DNA from: Globomyces pollinis-pini
Lineage: Eukaryota > Chytridiomycota > Chytridiomycetes > Rhizophydiales > Globomycetaceae
Assembly: GCA_025399215.1 (NCBI GenBank)
Contig: MU621098.1
Location: forward strand, 1-64,000
Direction of reading: 5' to 3'
Length of the DNA: 64,000 nt
Below are positions 1-12,200 of this stretch, piece after piece. The position numbers and the translations under genes were made by a program. The notes under the pieces were generated by a model. The model ran no database searches. It saw only the letters and a list, made by a program, of their open reading frames with translations, and had not been told where the DNA came from. Position 1 is the first letter of the stretch. Each line of letters opens with the position of its first letter.

Positions 1-22
1 AAAAAAAAAAAAAAAAAAAAAA
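1..22. repeat. Poly-A run at the window edge
   Basis: There is an uninterrupted run of 22 A residues at the left edge, just beyond the 3' end of the first minus-strand gene. It could be a natural AT-rich terminator region. No function can be assigned. Confidence 0.6.
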
Positions 23-92
23 CACCAAACTATTCACAAAACGAATTGGTAATGCGATACAGACTTTCTCTTTATTAAAGTTAACTATTTAC

Positions 93-1020
93 CTATTGAA
101 CATAAAATCTAATAGTCAACACAAGCAAATCAAATGATCTGGATTCAAATAAACCCACAGGTGTCTCTATCCTTGTTGTCAAGTTCTGCACTGACGTCTG
201 ACAATCGCCAGTAGGTTGATAGTTTTCAATCAATCGATTCATCAACAGCATCACGTCAGGTTGTAATAAGAAGAGTAAATCAGGTCCATTCATTTCTGGA
301 TATAATACTAAGAATTCTTTTGGAAACGTATATTCTTGCGTGATTTTTTCATTTGCAATCGTATGAGGTTTGATTTCATTTGGAATGATGTAAATCTGTA
401 ATTGCGTATGTCCTAATCGGATATGTTTTCTAATTAATGGTAAAATAGATTGAAACATAATTGGTTCTGTACGACGTAATAGAATCTTCTGATGACTTGA
501 TAGATACCGTTCAAACGTTTGCTCGTTTCTCTTGAACGTCGTATCGAGACTACTAGCCATGCTGCTGCTAGGGAGATTTGACGCTTGATTTGGCATTTGG
601 ATGGATCTTTCAGAATCCAAATGGTTTGGTAAGCAAAGACCAGCTGGAATCATATGATTCTTCATTTCTAAGTTTGTCTCTACTACATCTTGAAATGGGA
701 TTTGTAATTCGTTCAATATCCAGATAACCTTTGTTTAGTGATCTAACAAGTACCAAATCCTTATTCACATTTCTAGGGATAAACAGTTGCTTAGTCCGTA
801 GATAGTCCAAAATAACCATAAATGCCAATGGATTGTAATCCAAAAAATGAATGTCTTTGGTCCCAATAAAGCGGGTTAAAGTCGGAAACTGGTAGAGATA
901 TGCTGTGGACACTTCCAATAACACACCACCCACATTGAATTTAACAGTTGAATGAACCATACCATTAGATACAATGATATTGGGTTTATAACCTGATGAG
1001 GCTGTAATTGCTGTGTCCAT
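93..1020 (-). CDS. KCTD-type BTB/POZ (T1 domain) protein
   Basis: Two exons (1020-729 and 688-93) are joined by a 40-nt intron and give 295 aa. Residues about 26-95 form a potassium-channel tetramerisation-type BTB fold: the VKFNVGG start, then FLDYNPLAFMVILDYLRTKQLFIP, which is the KCTD pattern of a D-x-P residue pair followed by an LDYLR helix. Without splicing the first exon would read on into an unrelated frame, so the intron is required. The C-terminal 190 residues show no domain I recognise. In other eukaryotes KCTD proteins act as Cullin-3 adaptors or as oligomeric scaffolds. No channel or membrane segment is present. The domain call is firm; the partner and role are unknown. Confidence 0.8.
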
Positions 1021-1267
1021 TGCCCTTTATATGAAACTGAATTCGCGAAATATACAAACTTGGTAAGGTTTAAATACGAAGTATCATTATATGACTCTCT
1101 CCTCTAGTCAATTACAACGTTTTATTGCAATACTGAGGATGAGTCCGTCATTTTGTTACTCAGATCTAAAAAGCTACCAAGTGGTGCTGTGTGCCACGTG
1201 CTAAATTGATAGATACTTGATACCAAAAATTATTATATTACCAGATGGTTTTGAAGTAAGATAATGC

Positions 1268-2421
1268 TCATGCTAAACAAACAGTTTTCAAAATATTGTC
1301 CAATTCAAGAAGGATAGAGCTATGACCGAATCCATCCAACGTGATGATCTTAGCATTTGGATAGGGACCCAAGAAGTATTTGGTGATGGTGGCTGGTAAA
1401 ACTTTATCATGACTACCATGATATATATATACTGGGCATGTTATGTCCTTCATGTCCCTCGTTGGTTTGGTAAATAGCCGCGAATATTCGTTGACGTATT
1501 GAGATGTGTTCTGGTACCCAGTGGAGGATGAGTAGAGAATTTTTGAGATAAGATAGTGATCTTGGTCCATTTTTTCCAACGTTGATGCGTTTGAACCGTG
1601 TCGAAGTCGTATTACTTTTACATAGTATTTAGCAAATCCCCAATCTCTGCTATTGTCTTTTATGTAATTTAACCTGGCATGTAATCGTAGCATCATTCTT
1701 CTCCATGTTTGTATCATCCCCTTTCCAGTGAGATCTAAAGGGTTGCGTAGAGTTGATTTTATGTCCAGCATCATCTTCTCGTCAACCGATACGTCCAACG
1801 GAGGCGGCAATCCTCCTATTAATATCAATCCTTTAACACAACTTTGATCCTGTAATTGCAACTGAGCGGTCAAAACTTGACAAACCAATGATCCAGTTCC
1901 ATGACCAACAATATACAAGTTTTTAATCTTTAAACGTCTTAGAAACTCTATCAAATCGTCTTTGAGTTCATCAATACTGTACTTTTCATCGCGTAATGCA
2001 TTTTCAGGTTCAGGAGAAGATCCACCAGTTCCAAATAAGTCAACACCAATAACACGAAGACCATCAATATGCTGTTTTGGTAAGAATATATACTTTCCTT
2101 GCCCTTGATCATGAAAGCATACAACCACAGTATTGCTTTCGTCACCATCATCGTCATCAAAGTAACATATCCGACGACCAGAATTCAGTTTCCGAAATCT
2201 AGGGGGAATACTTGCAAACCGTTTGACAAATTGCTCGTTATAGCAGTACATATTAGGGGTTGATGGTATTGGCGGGCGAAATGCAAGTGATATGAATTCT
2301 TCTGGTACAATCTTACCACTCTGTTTCCAAGAGACTTTATTCTTTGTGGTTGACCGATCCAATAAATTTATACTAATTCATAAATAATCTGGTGTACATC
2401 GTACCTATCTTCAGGACTCAT
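1268..2421 (-). CDS. Alpha/beta-hydrolase fold protein with Gly at the nucleophile position
   Basis: Exon 1 (2421-2405) encodes only MSPED plus two bases. A 32-nt intron (2404-2373) leads into exon 2, and the product is 373 aa. The long open frame in exon 2 has no ATG near its start, which is why the tiny first exon is chosen. The fold is visible: a first strand VVVCFHDQG, a strand-helix GVDLFGTGGSS, a nucleophile elbow VGHGTGSL (residues 162-166), the acid in YHGSHDKV, and the histidine in DGFGHSS (about 356). The elbow normally reads G-x-S-x-G, but here the serine is glycine (codon GGA). It is either a non-catalytic relative or uses another mechanism. The substrate is unknown. Confidence 0.8.
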
Positions 2422-2553
2422 CGAATTCAGTAGTAGAGAGTTTTGTTTACACACACAATATAAAAACAATAGACTGGCCAATTTGCCAAAACAATAGGAT
2501 GTCCAGTTTGCTCAGTGTAATCTATCTGCATTCAATATTTATTTAACTATTTT

Positions 2554-3378
2554 CTAAAACAATTTTGATAACCAAGACCGTTTCCAAAAAATATAAATCA
2601 CAGTTGATGAAAAAATAATAAGTCCAATTCCCAGAAGTATCCTATTTTAAAACATTATAATTGGCAATGAATACCTATCATATTGATCTTTGTTTTTTAA
2701 TTTCTTCAATAGAGACTTTGAATTTTGTAGCAAGTCACCCATAACTCCATACACATCACTTGTACCAGAAATTGTTCTAGTAGAATTATCTAAAATGTCA
2801 GCACACGATTATGGATAATTGCAATGGAATTGTTTAACGAATACAAAACTTTGTGTATGACAATAATACCTAAATTTTCCAATGCACTCTGACTCTTTTC
2901 AATCTCATTTGACATCATACTGACTGCTTCTTTCAAACCCTTTGTTACGTTATTTGAAGCCAATAAGGTCATATCTATTTGATTCGTTGGTTTCTTCTGA
3001 TGAACATTTCTTCGATGAAATAACTCTGTTTTGTTTGTTTGATTAGCATTTTGAACGTTTAGTTTAGATTGTATAACAGCTTTCCTATATATAGAATGCA
3101 ATCTATAGTAATGTTAATTTGTATTATTTCACCGTTCAACATCGGATTTTAGACTAAACAGCATAGATGAGTTCGAATTGAAATCTGTAATTTCTCTATC
3201 CTATACAAAGATTAGATTTTTTTAGAAAGCAAACAGATATCAAGTTATCCAATTGTTTAAAATCTTGTTTAATATCTTGTTGTAACTGCTTAATCGTCAC
3301 ACTATTATCATCCAATTTCAGATTGTTGATCTTATCTTCAATAACATCCATGACTGTTTTAATTGCCAAATCTGTCAT
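2554..3378 (-). CDS. SEC20: SEC20/BNIP1-like ER SNARE
   Basis: Five exons are joined by introns of 34, 48, 80 and 33 nt and give 209 aa. SEC20 is the ER-resident SNARE that receives Golgi-derived COPI vesicles. Evidence: an N-terminal helical part, a SNARE-like heptad region (NVTKGLKEAVSMMSNEIEKS, then DNSTRTISGTSDVYGVM, then LLQNSKSLLKKLKNKDQYDR), and a single C-terminal membrane anchor (ILLGIGLIIFSSTVIYIFW) with a short basic tail. This order and spacing match the C-terminal half of BNIP1/Sec20. The gene starts 88 bp from the divergent glutaredoxin-like gene. The family call is good. The 80-nt intron is longer than most here and is supported by alignment across LENL-DNSTRT. Confidence 0.75.
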
Positions 3379-3466
3379 ATTTTATGGTATAAATTGAATT
3401 GAATTGGTAAAGATTGAATTTTACTTTTTGAACTTCACAATTACCCAGAATTCATATCATAGGTTC

Positions 3467-3819
3467 ATGATTAAATCCTTCGTATTACTAAATGAATCAA
3501 AAATTATGCTAACGTTGTTCTCAAAGAATTACTGTGGATTGTGTGAAGAAGCGCTGTATGAATTACAATCTTTACAATCAAAACAAAAATTGAACTCAGT
3601 TGTAAATTGGAAGAATTTTAATAACGATAGAATCTTCCAAAGTTTGATATTGAAGTAATTGATATCGAACAGAAAGAGAACAAGGTATGGAAAGAAAAGT
3701 ATTATTTGGATATTCCAGTCCTTCATTTGAATGAGTTTCCTATCATGAAGCATGCAATTGATCCTACTCGTCTATCTGAACTCTTGGTTGAATTTGATGG
3801 TATCTCTCAAAATAAATGA
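3467..3819 (+). CDS. Glutaredoxin-like DUF836 family protein
   Basis: Two exons surround a 32-nt intron (3599-3630) and encode 106 aa. The N-terminus contains LTLFSKNYCGLCEEAL, with a CxxC motif (CGLC) at the end of the first strand as in the glutaredoxin-like DUF836 family (yeast YDR286C type). The next segment, FDIEVIDIEQ..., ends in DIPVLHLNE with the cis-Pro typical of thioredoxin folds. The start ATG at 3467 is chosen because the preceding in-frame sequence has no ATG. A small thiol oxidoreductase role is inferred from the family; the cellular target is unknown. Confidence 0.8.
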
Positions 3820-3849
3820 CACAGTTATTAAAAGAAACAAGTTATGTAT

Positions 3850-6800
3850 TTATTCAAGAATTGGTCGAATCTGTCCGTCTTCTGGCTGTGGTTTGGGAAT
3901 CATATCAGTAGAGTCATTAAGTGACAATGTGGATTTTTTTGGTTTTGGAGATGCAACTTGAACGTCTTTCATTTCTACTATTTGTTAGTAAAGAGACTTA
4001 CTTTGTTCAATTTCATTCGAGATCGAGATTCTAGATCCCTTAAACCGTTCTTTCATCATTCCTAGCTCCTGACCTTCGATTTTTGAACTCGGACTTCGTT
4101 CTCGATCTTTTGATTCAAGCTGATTTATATTCGATCTCTTTTTATTCAATGCCTCCAATTCTGATAGCAGATTTTGCAACGATGCCGGCCTATTTTTTTT
4201 AAATATGCGGTCTTTCTTATCGGTATCAATAACTGGAAGTGTTGTTTCTAAGTTCGGAGACTTGGATAAAGTTTCATGTATTGGTTTGGATACCGGCACA
4301 TCGACACTAGAAGTAGCAAGTTGCTCTTCTGTGTTTTCGATCATATTGTGCTTCGATTCATTTCTTGTGACTTCAATTGGCTCTATCTGCCTGGTTTGTT
4401 CAGTAGTGTCTGATATTTTCTGGTTATTAAATTCGGGCATGGTTTCAGTTGTCACAGTGAGGAGTTCTTCATTTAAGCCGGCTGAAACTTCATCGATGGG
4501 TGTTATTATATTCTTCGCAGACTTCGTTCTGTCTATAGTAATTAGAATTTAAATAATCTTACCGTTACTTGAGTATGGGGAGTGTGATGGACTTTCCGTT
4601 GACATTGTATTTCGCTTGAATGGATTTGGCTTGATTTTAATTGATGCTATTCTGGCAGAGGTGTTATCAACAGTTTGGTCAGAAGCTGATGGCATTTGAT
4701 GTTCTAGTTGTGAATCTTTCAGGGGAGGATGTTCAGAGGAAAGGTCGTTTGCTTCCGTAGAATCACTTTTAATTTCACGAACAGAATTGATTCTTGTTCC
4801 AAAGTGCGTTAATTTTGGACTTTCTTGTACCTCCTCTTTCTGCTTCAAGTTACTGGTTCCTATTGGCACTACCATTTTGGATTGCCGAATTGAAATATTT
4901 CGTGTTTCAGGGCTTCCTTTCAGTTCTTGCTTCTCGGTGTCCACTGGTGCAATTGCAGTCGCTATCCCCGATTGGCGAACTGTATTAATTCTTGAGCTGG
5001 GAAACTGACCTGTCTTTGGGCTTCCTTGTGGTTCTTGTTGCAAACTCGTATCGTTAGTTGTGGAAAAAGTAGAATGCCGTACTGAATTAATACGAGATCC
5101 AGTAGCATGTGACTGCCTTATAGTCTTATTTTGAAACCTTGGGCTGTTTTGATTTGACCCAGGTTGGCTTGATGGTAGCTGGAAATCCGCTAGCAGAGCT
5201 TCGGCAGCAGCATCCGCTATCTTTAATTTATCATTCAAATGGCTATTTCTTGTAGTAGCCTTAGAAATAAGTATAGAATGCTTCTGAAACTGAAGGTCTG
5301 GCACATTCAATTCTTCTTGCTTCTCCTCCTTTAATTGAGTAACTTCGTCCTTGGCTTCCAAAAGAGCTTCATCTGGAGCGTCATTTACGTTACCAGCATC
5401 TTCATTAGCTTCATCAATAACTTCTCCCTTTCGTACTTTTTCCACAACTTGTTCAAGTTGGCTCAACAATGATTCTGCTACGCTGTCCGCTTGTTTGATT
5501 TGTCTCTGGAATGATGATCTTGGTTCGCTGACTCGCTTTGCCTGACCCCATACGTCCTCTGCAGAATGAGAAGTGGAAAGAGGTAAAGGAGCGACCACTG
5601 TCAGCATATTCATTGCACTTAATGGCTTTGGGTCCGTATCGTTTGTTTCTAAGTTATTGCTTGGGATGTTAAGTCGGCTAATGGGTCTTTTCGATGTCTT
5701 TCGTGTAGCATATGTATCACTCTCGCTATTGGATGGTTGATCAATCACAATCACAGACTCTCTATTTGAATTAGTCTCCGGCTCAGGTGTAGCAAATGGG
5801 GATAATGTTTTCCTATTGTTGGTGATCAATGTCGTATTTCTTTGCATGAATGGTGAGACTGGTTTTCCAATTCGATTATTTTGAACATTGGTTAGTAAGC
5901 TATTTTCTATTTCTGGAATTTTTAGCTCTGAATTTCGATCTTTCGAATTTTCCGAAACGTTAATCACTTGGTGCTCTATGGGTGCAATCTCTTTGTTCAC
6001 AGACTCAACACTATCATCGATGTTTGCAACTTTCATTTCACTGGATTTCGAAATGCGACTCATACTGCTGTATAGTGAATTGGCTTTACTTTGAGGTTGT
6101 ATATCTTGCTGTGAAGAATTGTTCTTATACGTTTCCATGATCTTATCTAGGTTTGATGCAGATGCCTTCAACACAATAGTAGATTTTTTATAAACAGCCT
6201 CTTTTTCGGCAGGGGACAATTGCTCTTGTGACTTTTTCAAATTTTGTATAGATTTTGTGTAGCCCATGTTTGCAATGGATCTAGACATGCCTTTCGCAAC
6301 ATCTTTAAGCATATTGAGAGAAGATTTCTTTTTAAGAGGGATGATTTCTTTTACCCTTAATTTCCCATTTTCTTTAGCCCATTTGTATTTGGTATATTTA
6401 CACAAATTTGCGACAATTTGAGCTTGTGGGGTAATGACTCTATGCTCCTTGACTTTTTCTTTTTTACAAACTACTAAGATAATTTGATCATGTGCCGTTC
6501 TCCAAGTCAATTCACCCCAATTCACTTGATGTATGTATTTCTAAACATTAATACTTGCTATTACCTGTCCATCAATATCAACTAGCACAACACCACTTGG
6601 ACCAACTCCGATAAAATAATTTTGATGTCTATACTCAAAATACCCAGAAGGTGGAAGCTCTGTACAGGCAGGAAAGAATGAACAACCATAACATGGAAGT
6701 GAGCGGCAAAATTCCAGCAGCCTGCAAAATTATACATTTTATCGCTTACGTTTTGCGTGCTTCGCTGGCATCCAACCCTATAAATGTTTTGTATTGTACT

Positions 6801-7653
6801 ATAAAATTAATACTAGTAATAGTTACGAGTAATAATTTTTTCCCATTCTGACGCCGACATTTTGTTTGCTGCTTTATCAGGCAATAGCTGCTGCAGTCTC
6901 TCGATGTCACTAAATCCATATTAGGTCTATTTTTTTACCTTAAGTATCCAATAGGAGTTTTACTTTGGTCATAGTCGCCATGAAGGATTTGCTGTTGAAT
7001 TCCTGCAATAGTTGCAAATGCCATTTGAGTACACACGTATTTGCCACTCATGATATTCCTTTTAGCCTACAGTTAATTATAAAGTCGAGTCATACTTCTC
7101 CATATAAAAGTGATATAGCTTTTTGTCCAGCATTTTGTTTCTCTTCAGCAATGCTGACAAGAGCCTCCCGTCTGTAAACTAGCCAATAGTTGTTTACAGG
7201 GTGGGACGGATTAGCAGCCTCTGGGACGTGTGTGTACTTTGTAACCCAATTATGCCAAAACAAAATTAATTCAAACAGGTCAAGAGTTGGCCTGACTTGA
7301 AGTTCTAGGTAAATTAGAATATTTTTAAAAACCAATGTCTTTTCCTATCATCCACAGGCCAAATAGTTTTGCTTCGTCTTCACTTAAACCTTGCTTATTC
7401 TGAATTGCTTTACAAACACTTTTTGCAAGTAGCGGTCCAGGTGGAAACCTAGCATTAAAGTCGGATTCTATCATTCATTTGAGAATCACCAAATACCTGA
7501 ATCGCCATTTAAGATTCTCACTCTAATTGTTACACAGGACACGTCTCCATCTTTATTCAGCTGCCTTGCAAGCGGCTTTCTCCATTCGTTAAAAGTAGTA
7601 GTAACTGCCTTGACGCTGTTTCTTGTCGTCTGTTTGAATTTAATGGCGTCCAT
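3850..7653 (-). CDS. KRIT1-like FERM-domain protein with long disordered tail
   Basis: Ten exons (introns of 24-30 nt) give 1,184 aa. Residues about 1-400 form a FERM domain. F1 ends in EDEAKLFGLWM. F2 runs from LFELILFWHNW through NYWLVYRREALVSIAEEK to AISLLYGE, GKYVCTQMAFATIAGIQQQ and HGDYDQSKTPIGYL. F3 includes CYGCSFFPACTELP, NYFIGVGPSGVVLVD and KYIHQVNWGELTW. The order and spacing resemble the FERM domain of metazoan KRIT1 and FRMD8. About 780 residues of Ser/Asn/Gln-rich low-complexity sequence follow, with several short repeats of the type SRINSVRQS. It lies head-to-tail with a shorter paralogue at 7778-8969. The expected role is a membrane or cytoskeleton adaptor; the partner is unknown. 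Confidence 0.8.
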
Positions 7654-7777
7654 AATCTAAGATTGAATTAAATTGAAAAACGCGACAAATACTTGCTCCC
7701 TTATCAATCTAATAATTCACCACTTTAATTTTGTAAATTTCAATCTTTTAAATAAAACAGTTTAAAAAAAAATGCAA

Positions 7778-8969
7778 TCATGCTTTATTTGCGTTCTTTT
7801 CGTTGTAAAACAATCCCGTTTCCTTCGCCCATTTGTATTTTACCTTTCTGCAAAGATTATCAACAAGTTTTGATTGTGGAGTTATCATATGAGTGCTTTT
7901 CACGTTACCCTTTTTTTGAGTTATTAGTAGGAATTGGTCAACACCTACTTTCCAAAAACTCTCATCCCAACCGTTTGCACTCACAAGCTTCTAAAATAAT
8001 TTAGAAATCTTTTATACTTTTGTATTCTGATCCGTTATCGTTATTCCTTTAGGCCCAATTCCAATTAACCAATTTTGTAGTCTTTCCTCAAATTTTTTAG
8101 ATTGTGAAAGCTCAGTACACACAGGAAAGAAGGAAGAACCATAGCCTGGGAAGTTTCTGGCTATCACTAAGAATCTAATATTAGAAAAATCGAATACTTT
8201 TCCATGGCTGTCGAAGAAGGGACACCAACGAGCGATTTATAATGTGAACTAATCAGGGTCTCCCATTCTTCCGGGCTAGTATCATTGATCAAGCTATTAG
8301 GCACCAATTGTTTTAATTTTTCAATATTTAAATATCCAGGCGAACACTGGGTTGGTTGGAACTCCCCGTTGTTTAAATGTAGTTTAATTCCGGCTAGCAT
8401 TGCTGCATTCATCTGCGTTAAATGTACTCTGTTCAATTCTATTAGCCTTAGTATCTAAAACGTGAGCCATGATATCATTACATCTCCAAACAATAATGCC
8501 GTCGTTGTTGGAGAAATGTTCAATTCCTCTTCTGCAATTGTACAAGCTGCTTCTCTCTTGTATACCAAAGCTATTGGTCAGAAAACAGAATTGGGTATAC
8601 TGAAAGATGGTGTTGTATTGACTGATTGTACATGAGTGTATTTTACTGTCCAATTATTCCAAAGCGTTAGGACACAAGCTAAATCATCAGTTTCTCTTAA
8701 TTGAAGTTCCAAGTCTTTTGTTAGTATCCATAAGGAGAACATTTTCGATTCCTTTGGAGTGATTTGCAATTTCCCCACTATTGCGTCCTTCACTGATTTG
8801 ACTAAGAGTATCCCAGGTGGGAATGAAAAGGAATAGCTTATGTCTAATAAAAGTATTAAAATGCATGGTAGTCACCATTTGTCCTGCATAGAACTACCAC
8901 ATCTACATTCACAGAAGGTTTCTTTGTCGGTGATTTCCAATTATTTTGATTTGATTTGGAAGCAGTCAT
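7778..8969 (-). CDS. KRIT1-like FERM-domain protein, short paralogue
   Basis: Six exons (introns of 32, 30, 27, 23 and 27 nt) encode 350 aa, which is essentially just a FERM domain. It aligns throughout with the neighbouring long FERM protein: SFSFPPGILLVKSV, SKMFSLWILTKDLELQL, LVYKREAACTIAEEE, TTTALLFGD, VHLTQMNAAMLAGIKL, GYGSSFFPVCTEL, NWLIGIGPKGITI and a C-terminal KWAKETG. An in-frame TGA near 8575 falls inside the 30-nt intron, so the gene is intact. The long tail of its neighbour is absent. Four intron positions are shared by the two genes. It is divergent from the adenylyl cyclase gene across 231 bp. Confidence 0.8.
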
Positions 8970-9200
8970 GGTAGAGGTATTTTTAATAAATTCTAAGATG
9001 GTTTTCAATCACTCTCAAGTGCAACTGTGACGTAGTCGCGTGTAGTGTCTATTAAAAGACCCGATCATTACTACTAAGTACATATACTAGTAAGAGTTCT
9101 AATACAAATCTTTAGATTTGGTATCATCTAATAAACTAAAATAATAATAACCGTGTATTTACAGTGGGTGGAAATAGTAATTTAATTGTCATTGGTAGAT

Positions 9201-12200
9201 ATGGCTGAGACAATGCCAAATCCACATCAACAATACATATTTCTCTTTCAAATTATAACTCTAGAAACAACTTCAGCAACTAAGACTGCAATGACAGAAG
9301 TTTCGGTTGTCAGTAATTCGAATACCAATCTTGTTAACAAAGCATTAACAAATGCAGCTGGAAATAAAGAAGCAGACTCTTCAGCATCAGGAATACCGGA
9401 TCAGTCATTTATGACTCTAATCCAGCAAGCTGGGATTGGAGTTACCAATTCGTCATCAAATTCCTCTCAATTAGATCAGATTGTTACTAATTTTGTCTCA
9501 AAACAAGTAAGGAGACTATGTTACAGACTCTGTCAATCAATACCATTCGATCCATCAAAACCAGAAGAAAGAAAACTGCCTGAATTGACACCTTCTGCAG
9601 TAGACTCATTCGCAGCTGTGGTCATGGTGGATGTCAGTGGATATTCCAAATTGACTGCTGCACTTGCAGAGAGAGGCCCAGTAGGAGCAGAGCTACTAAG
9701 TAAAACAATGAAAGGATATCTTGATCAGGTAAATTCACACTTTCTATTTACAATGTTTAGATTATTGAAGTAATTGTTAGTTACGGTGGAGATATTATCA
9801 AATTCGCAGGTTTGGAATATTTTTATATAAACAATTGTTTAGGAGATGCTGTTATCGTTTATTGGAAGAGTGAAAAGGCTATAAATATGCAAGATAGTTC
9901 TGAAGATATTGAACGTGGAGAATTGGTTTACAAAGCTTCACATTGCTGCCTCACTCTTCTAACTAAACTTGGTACATATGATATAAATATTGCAGATTGT
10001 GCTACAAAGACTCTCAGGATCCATTTGGGTATTGGTGCTGGTCTTATTGCTGATGTTCTTGTGGGTGGAGCGCCGGGCAGATGGGAGCATTTTGTAGCCG
10101 GTGATGGTGTTAACCAACTTTCACAAGTACTAGACTTGGCAAAAGCGGGTAAGCAATTATATTTTTAACTTCTAGGTGAATTAGCTCTCTCACACCAGGC
10201 ACTAAAATGGCTCGTATTTGTAGTAGATATTAGAACTCTAAACCTTGGAAACTATGATAAGCGATGTATCATTTTGACTGGATTGGCCCAAGCTGAAAGA
10301 CGAGTGCCTGCTCCACAAGAGGTGAAAGAAGAGTTTACCATGTCTAGCCCGAGACAACTCGAAGACAATATGATAATGTATAAATATTTTATGGATCGCA
10401 CTGCGCTGTTTAAGCTGCAATCTGATGTAAATCAATCTAACTTGTTTCAATTGGATGCTGGTTTGTTAGAACTATTGAACCTAACTGAACTTCGGCAAAT
10501 TACGACTATATTTATTAAAATCGCAACTCTTCAAGGGGTAGAGCGTGACGAGCTTTTAGAGCAATCACAAGACGCAATTCAGGTAGTCCAAAACGCACTA
10601 CATAGATGTGATGGAAGTCTTCGTCAATTTCATGTTGATGATAAAGGTGCAGTAATTTTATGTTTCTTTGGATTACCACCGCTTGCTCATGAAAATGACT
10701 CTAAGCTTGGTATCAGTGCTGGTATAGAAATCAGAGACAAATTTTTGGATATGTTTGAGGAATTTTCTATGGGTATTACTACTGGTGTTGTGTCGTTTGG
10801 GGGTGTTGGGACAAACGGAAGAGCAGAGTACGCTGTGGTAAATTGATATTATAATTTAACTTCTTTAGATGGGTGATGCTATCAATATGGCAGCACGTCT
10901 GATGTGTAACAAAGAAGCTAAAAGAGGAATATTATGTGATGAGAAAACTTTTAACTTATGCGAATCCGATTTTCAATTTGAAAACTTGGGCGAAACTACA
11001 GTAAAAGGGAAAAACACTCCAATAGCCATTTTCAGACCCAATTGTGCAATCCCAGAAGCAGAAAAAAACAATAACACTAAAAATCAACTTACCAGCTCTT
11101 CTGTTATCGGAAGAGAAATGGAAAAACAGGCAGTTTTGAATACTATTACTCAATTGACAAATTCTCATGTTGTTGATATATTGTTGTTCAATGCAGAAGG
11201 TGGACAGGGTTTATCTACATTAGCACATTACGCAAAAACAGAAGCTCAAAAGCTTGGATGTCACTTTTGGTAAGATTTTATATTATATTTACCTTAGTAC
11301 TGGAAAAGCAGTACAGATGGAACAAAATAACTCATTTTTCATTTTCAGAAGCTTAGTTCACGATATGATTAATCTGCTGGATATGGGATCACGCAACAGT
11401 CAGGGACAATTTAAGATTCCATCAGTGGGACCTGCGGTCAATATTACAAGTCTTCCTATTCAACCAGCAATTGATCCATTGAAGGCTATGTTAAGTCATG
11501 GAAGCATGCCGTCAAAATCTTCTGCAAGCAATAAAGAGAAATTAAGGTTGGTGATGGATAATAACAACCCACCTGTACCAGAGACAATTCCAGAGGGTTC
11601 TGCAGAACAGAAATTGCGTGAAAGACGTATTTCCCGTCGTGCATCATTGTTTAAAGCATTTACTGTCCCTGGAGAGGCCGAGCCGACTGAGCCTGCCGCA
11701 GATGAAGGCAATACTAATGCTCTCGGTATATCTGAGAATAGCGTTGATAAAAATGCAGAAAATGCCAATAGAAGACAATCAAATGCAGCAATGGACTCAC
11801 CAGAGGCCGATTCTGAAGAGTTGTTTTCTATACGCTTTAAAATGGTTCTTGATAAACTGGAATGCAATGAAAATCAAGCCGCACTATTGCAGTTGGTAAC
11901 TAGACAACACGAAGATGAATCTGATGCGATTGCTCAAGCCCATTTACGACTTCACGCTCGAGATTTGTGTGCCATACTTCTCAAAATGTTAAATACTTTA
12001 ACTGCGCATAATAAGATTATTATGATGATTACAGAAGCACATTATGTAGACACCTTGTCCTGGGATTTACTATTGGAATTGGCTGTAGCTTGCCCAAGAT
12101 TGGCTATCTTCTCGTATGCCAGACCAGAATCTACATACGAGAGCAAAGAAAATCGAAGAATATATAAACTTATTGAACAGCTACCTCGTAGTAGATCTTT

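Noticed and set aside
8560..8590. In-frame TGA inside the short FERM gene, suggesting a pseudogene or stop readthrough
   Set aside because: A 30-nt GT...AG intron spans it, and removing the intron restores the aligned FERM sequence (SFTLVYKREA). The gene is intact.
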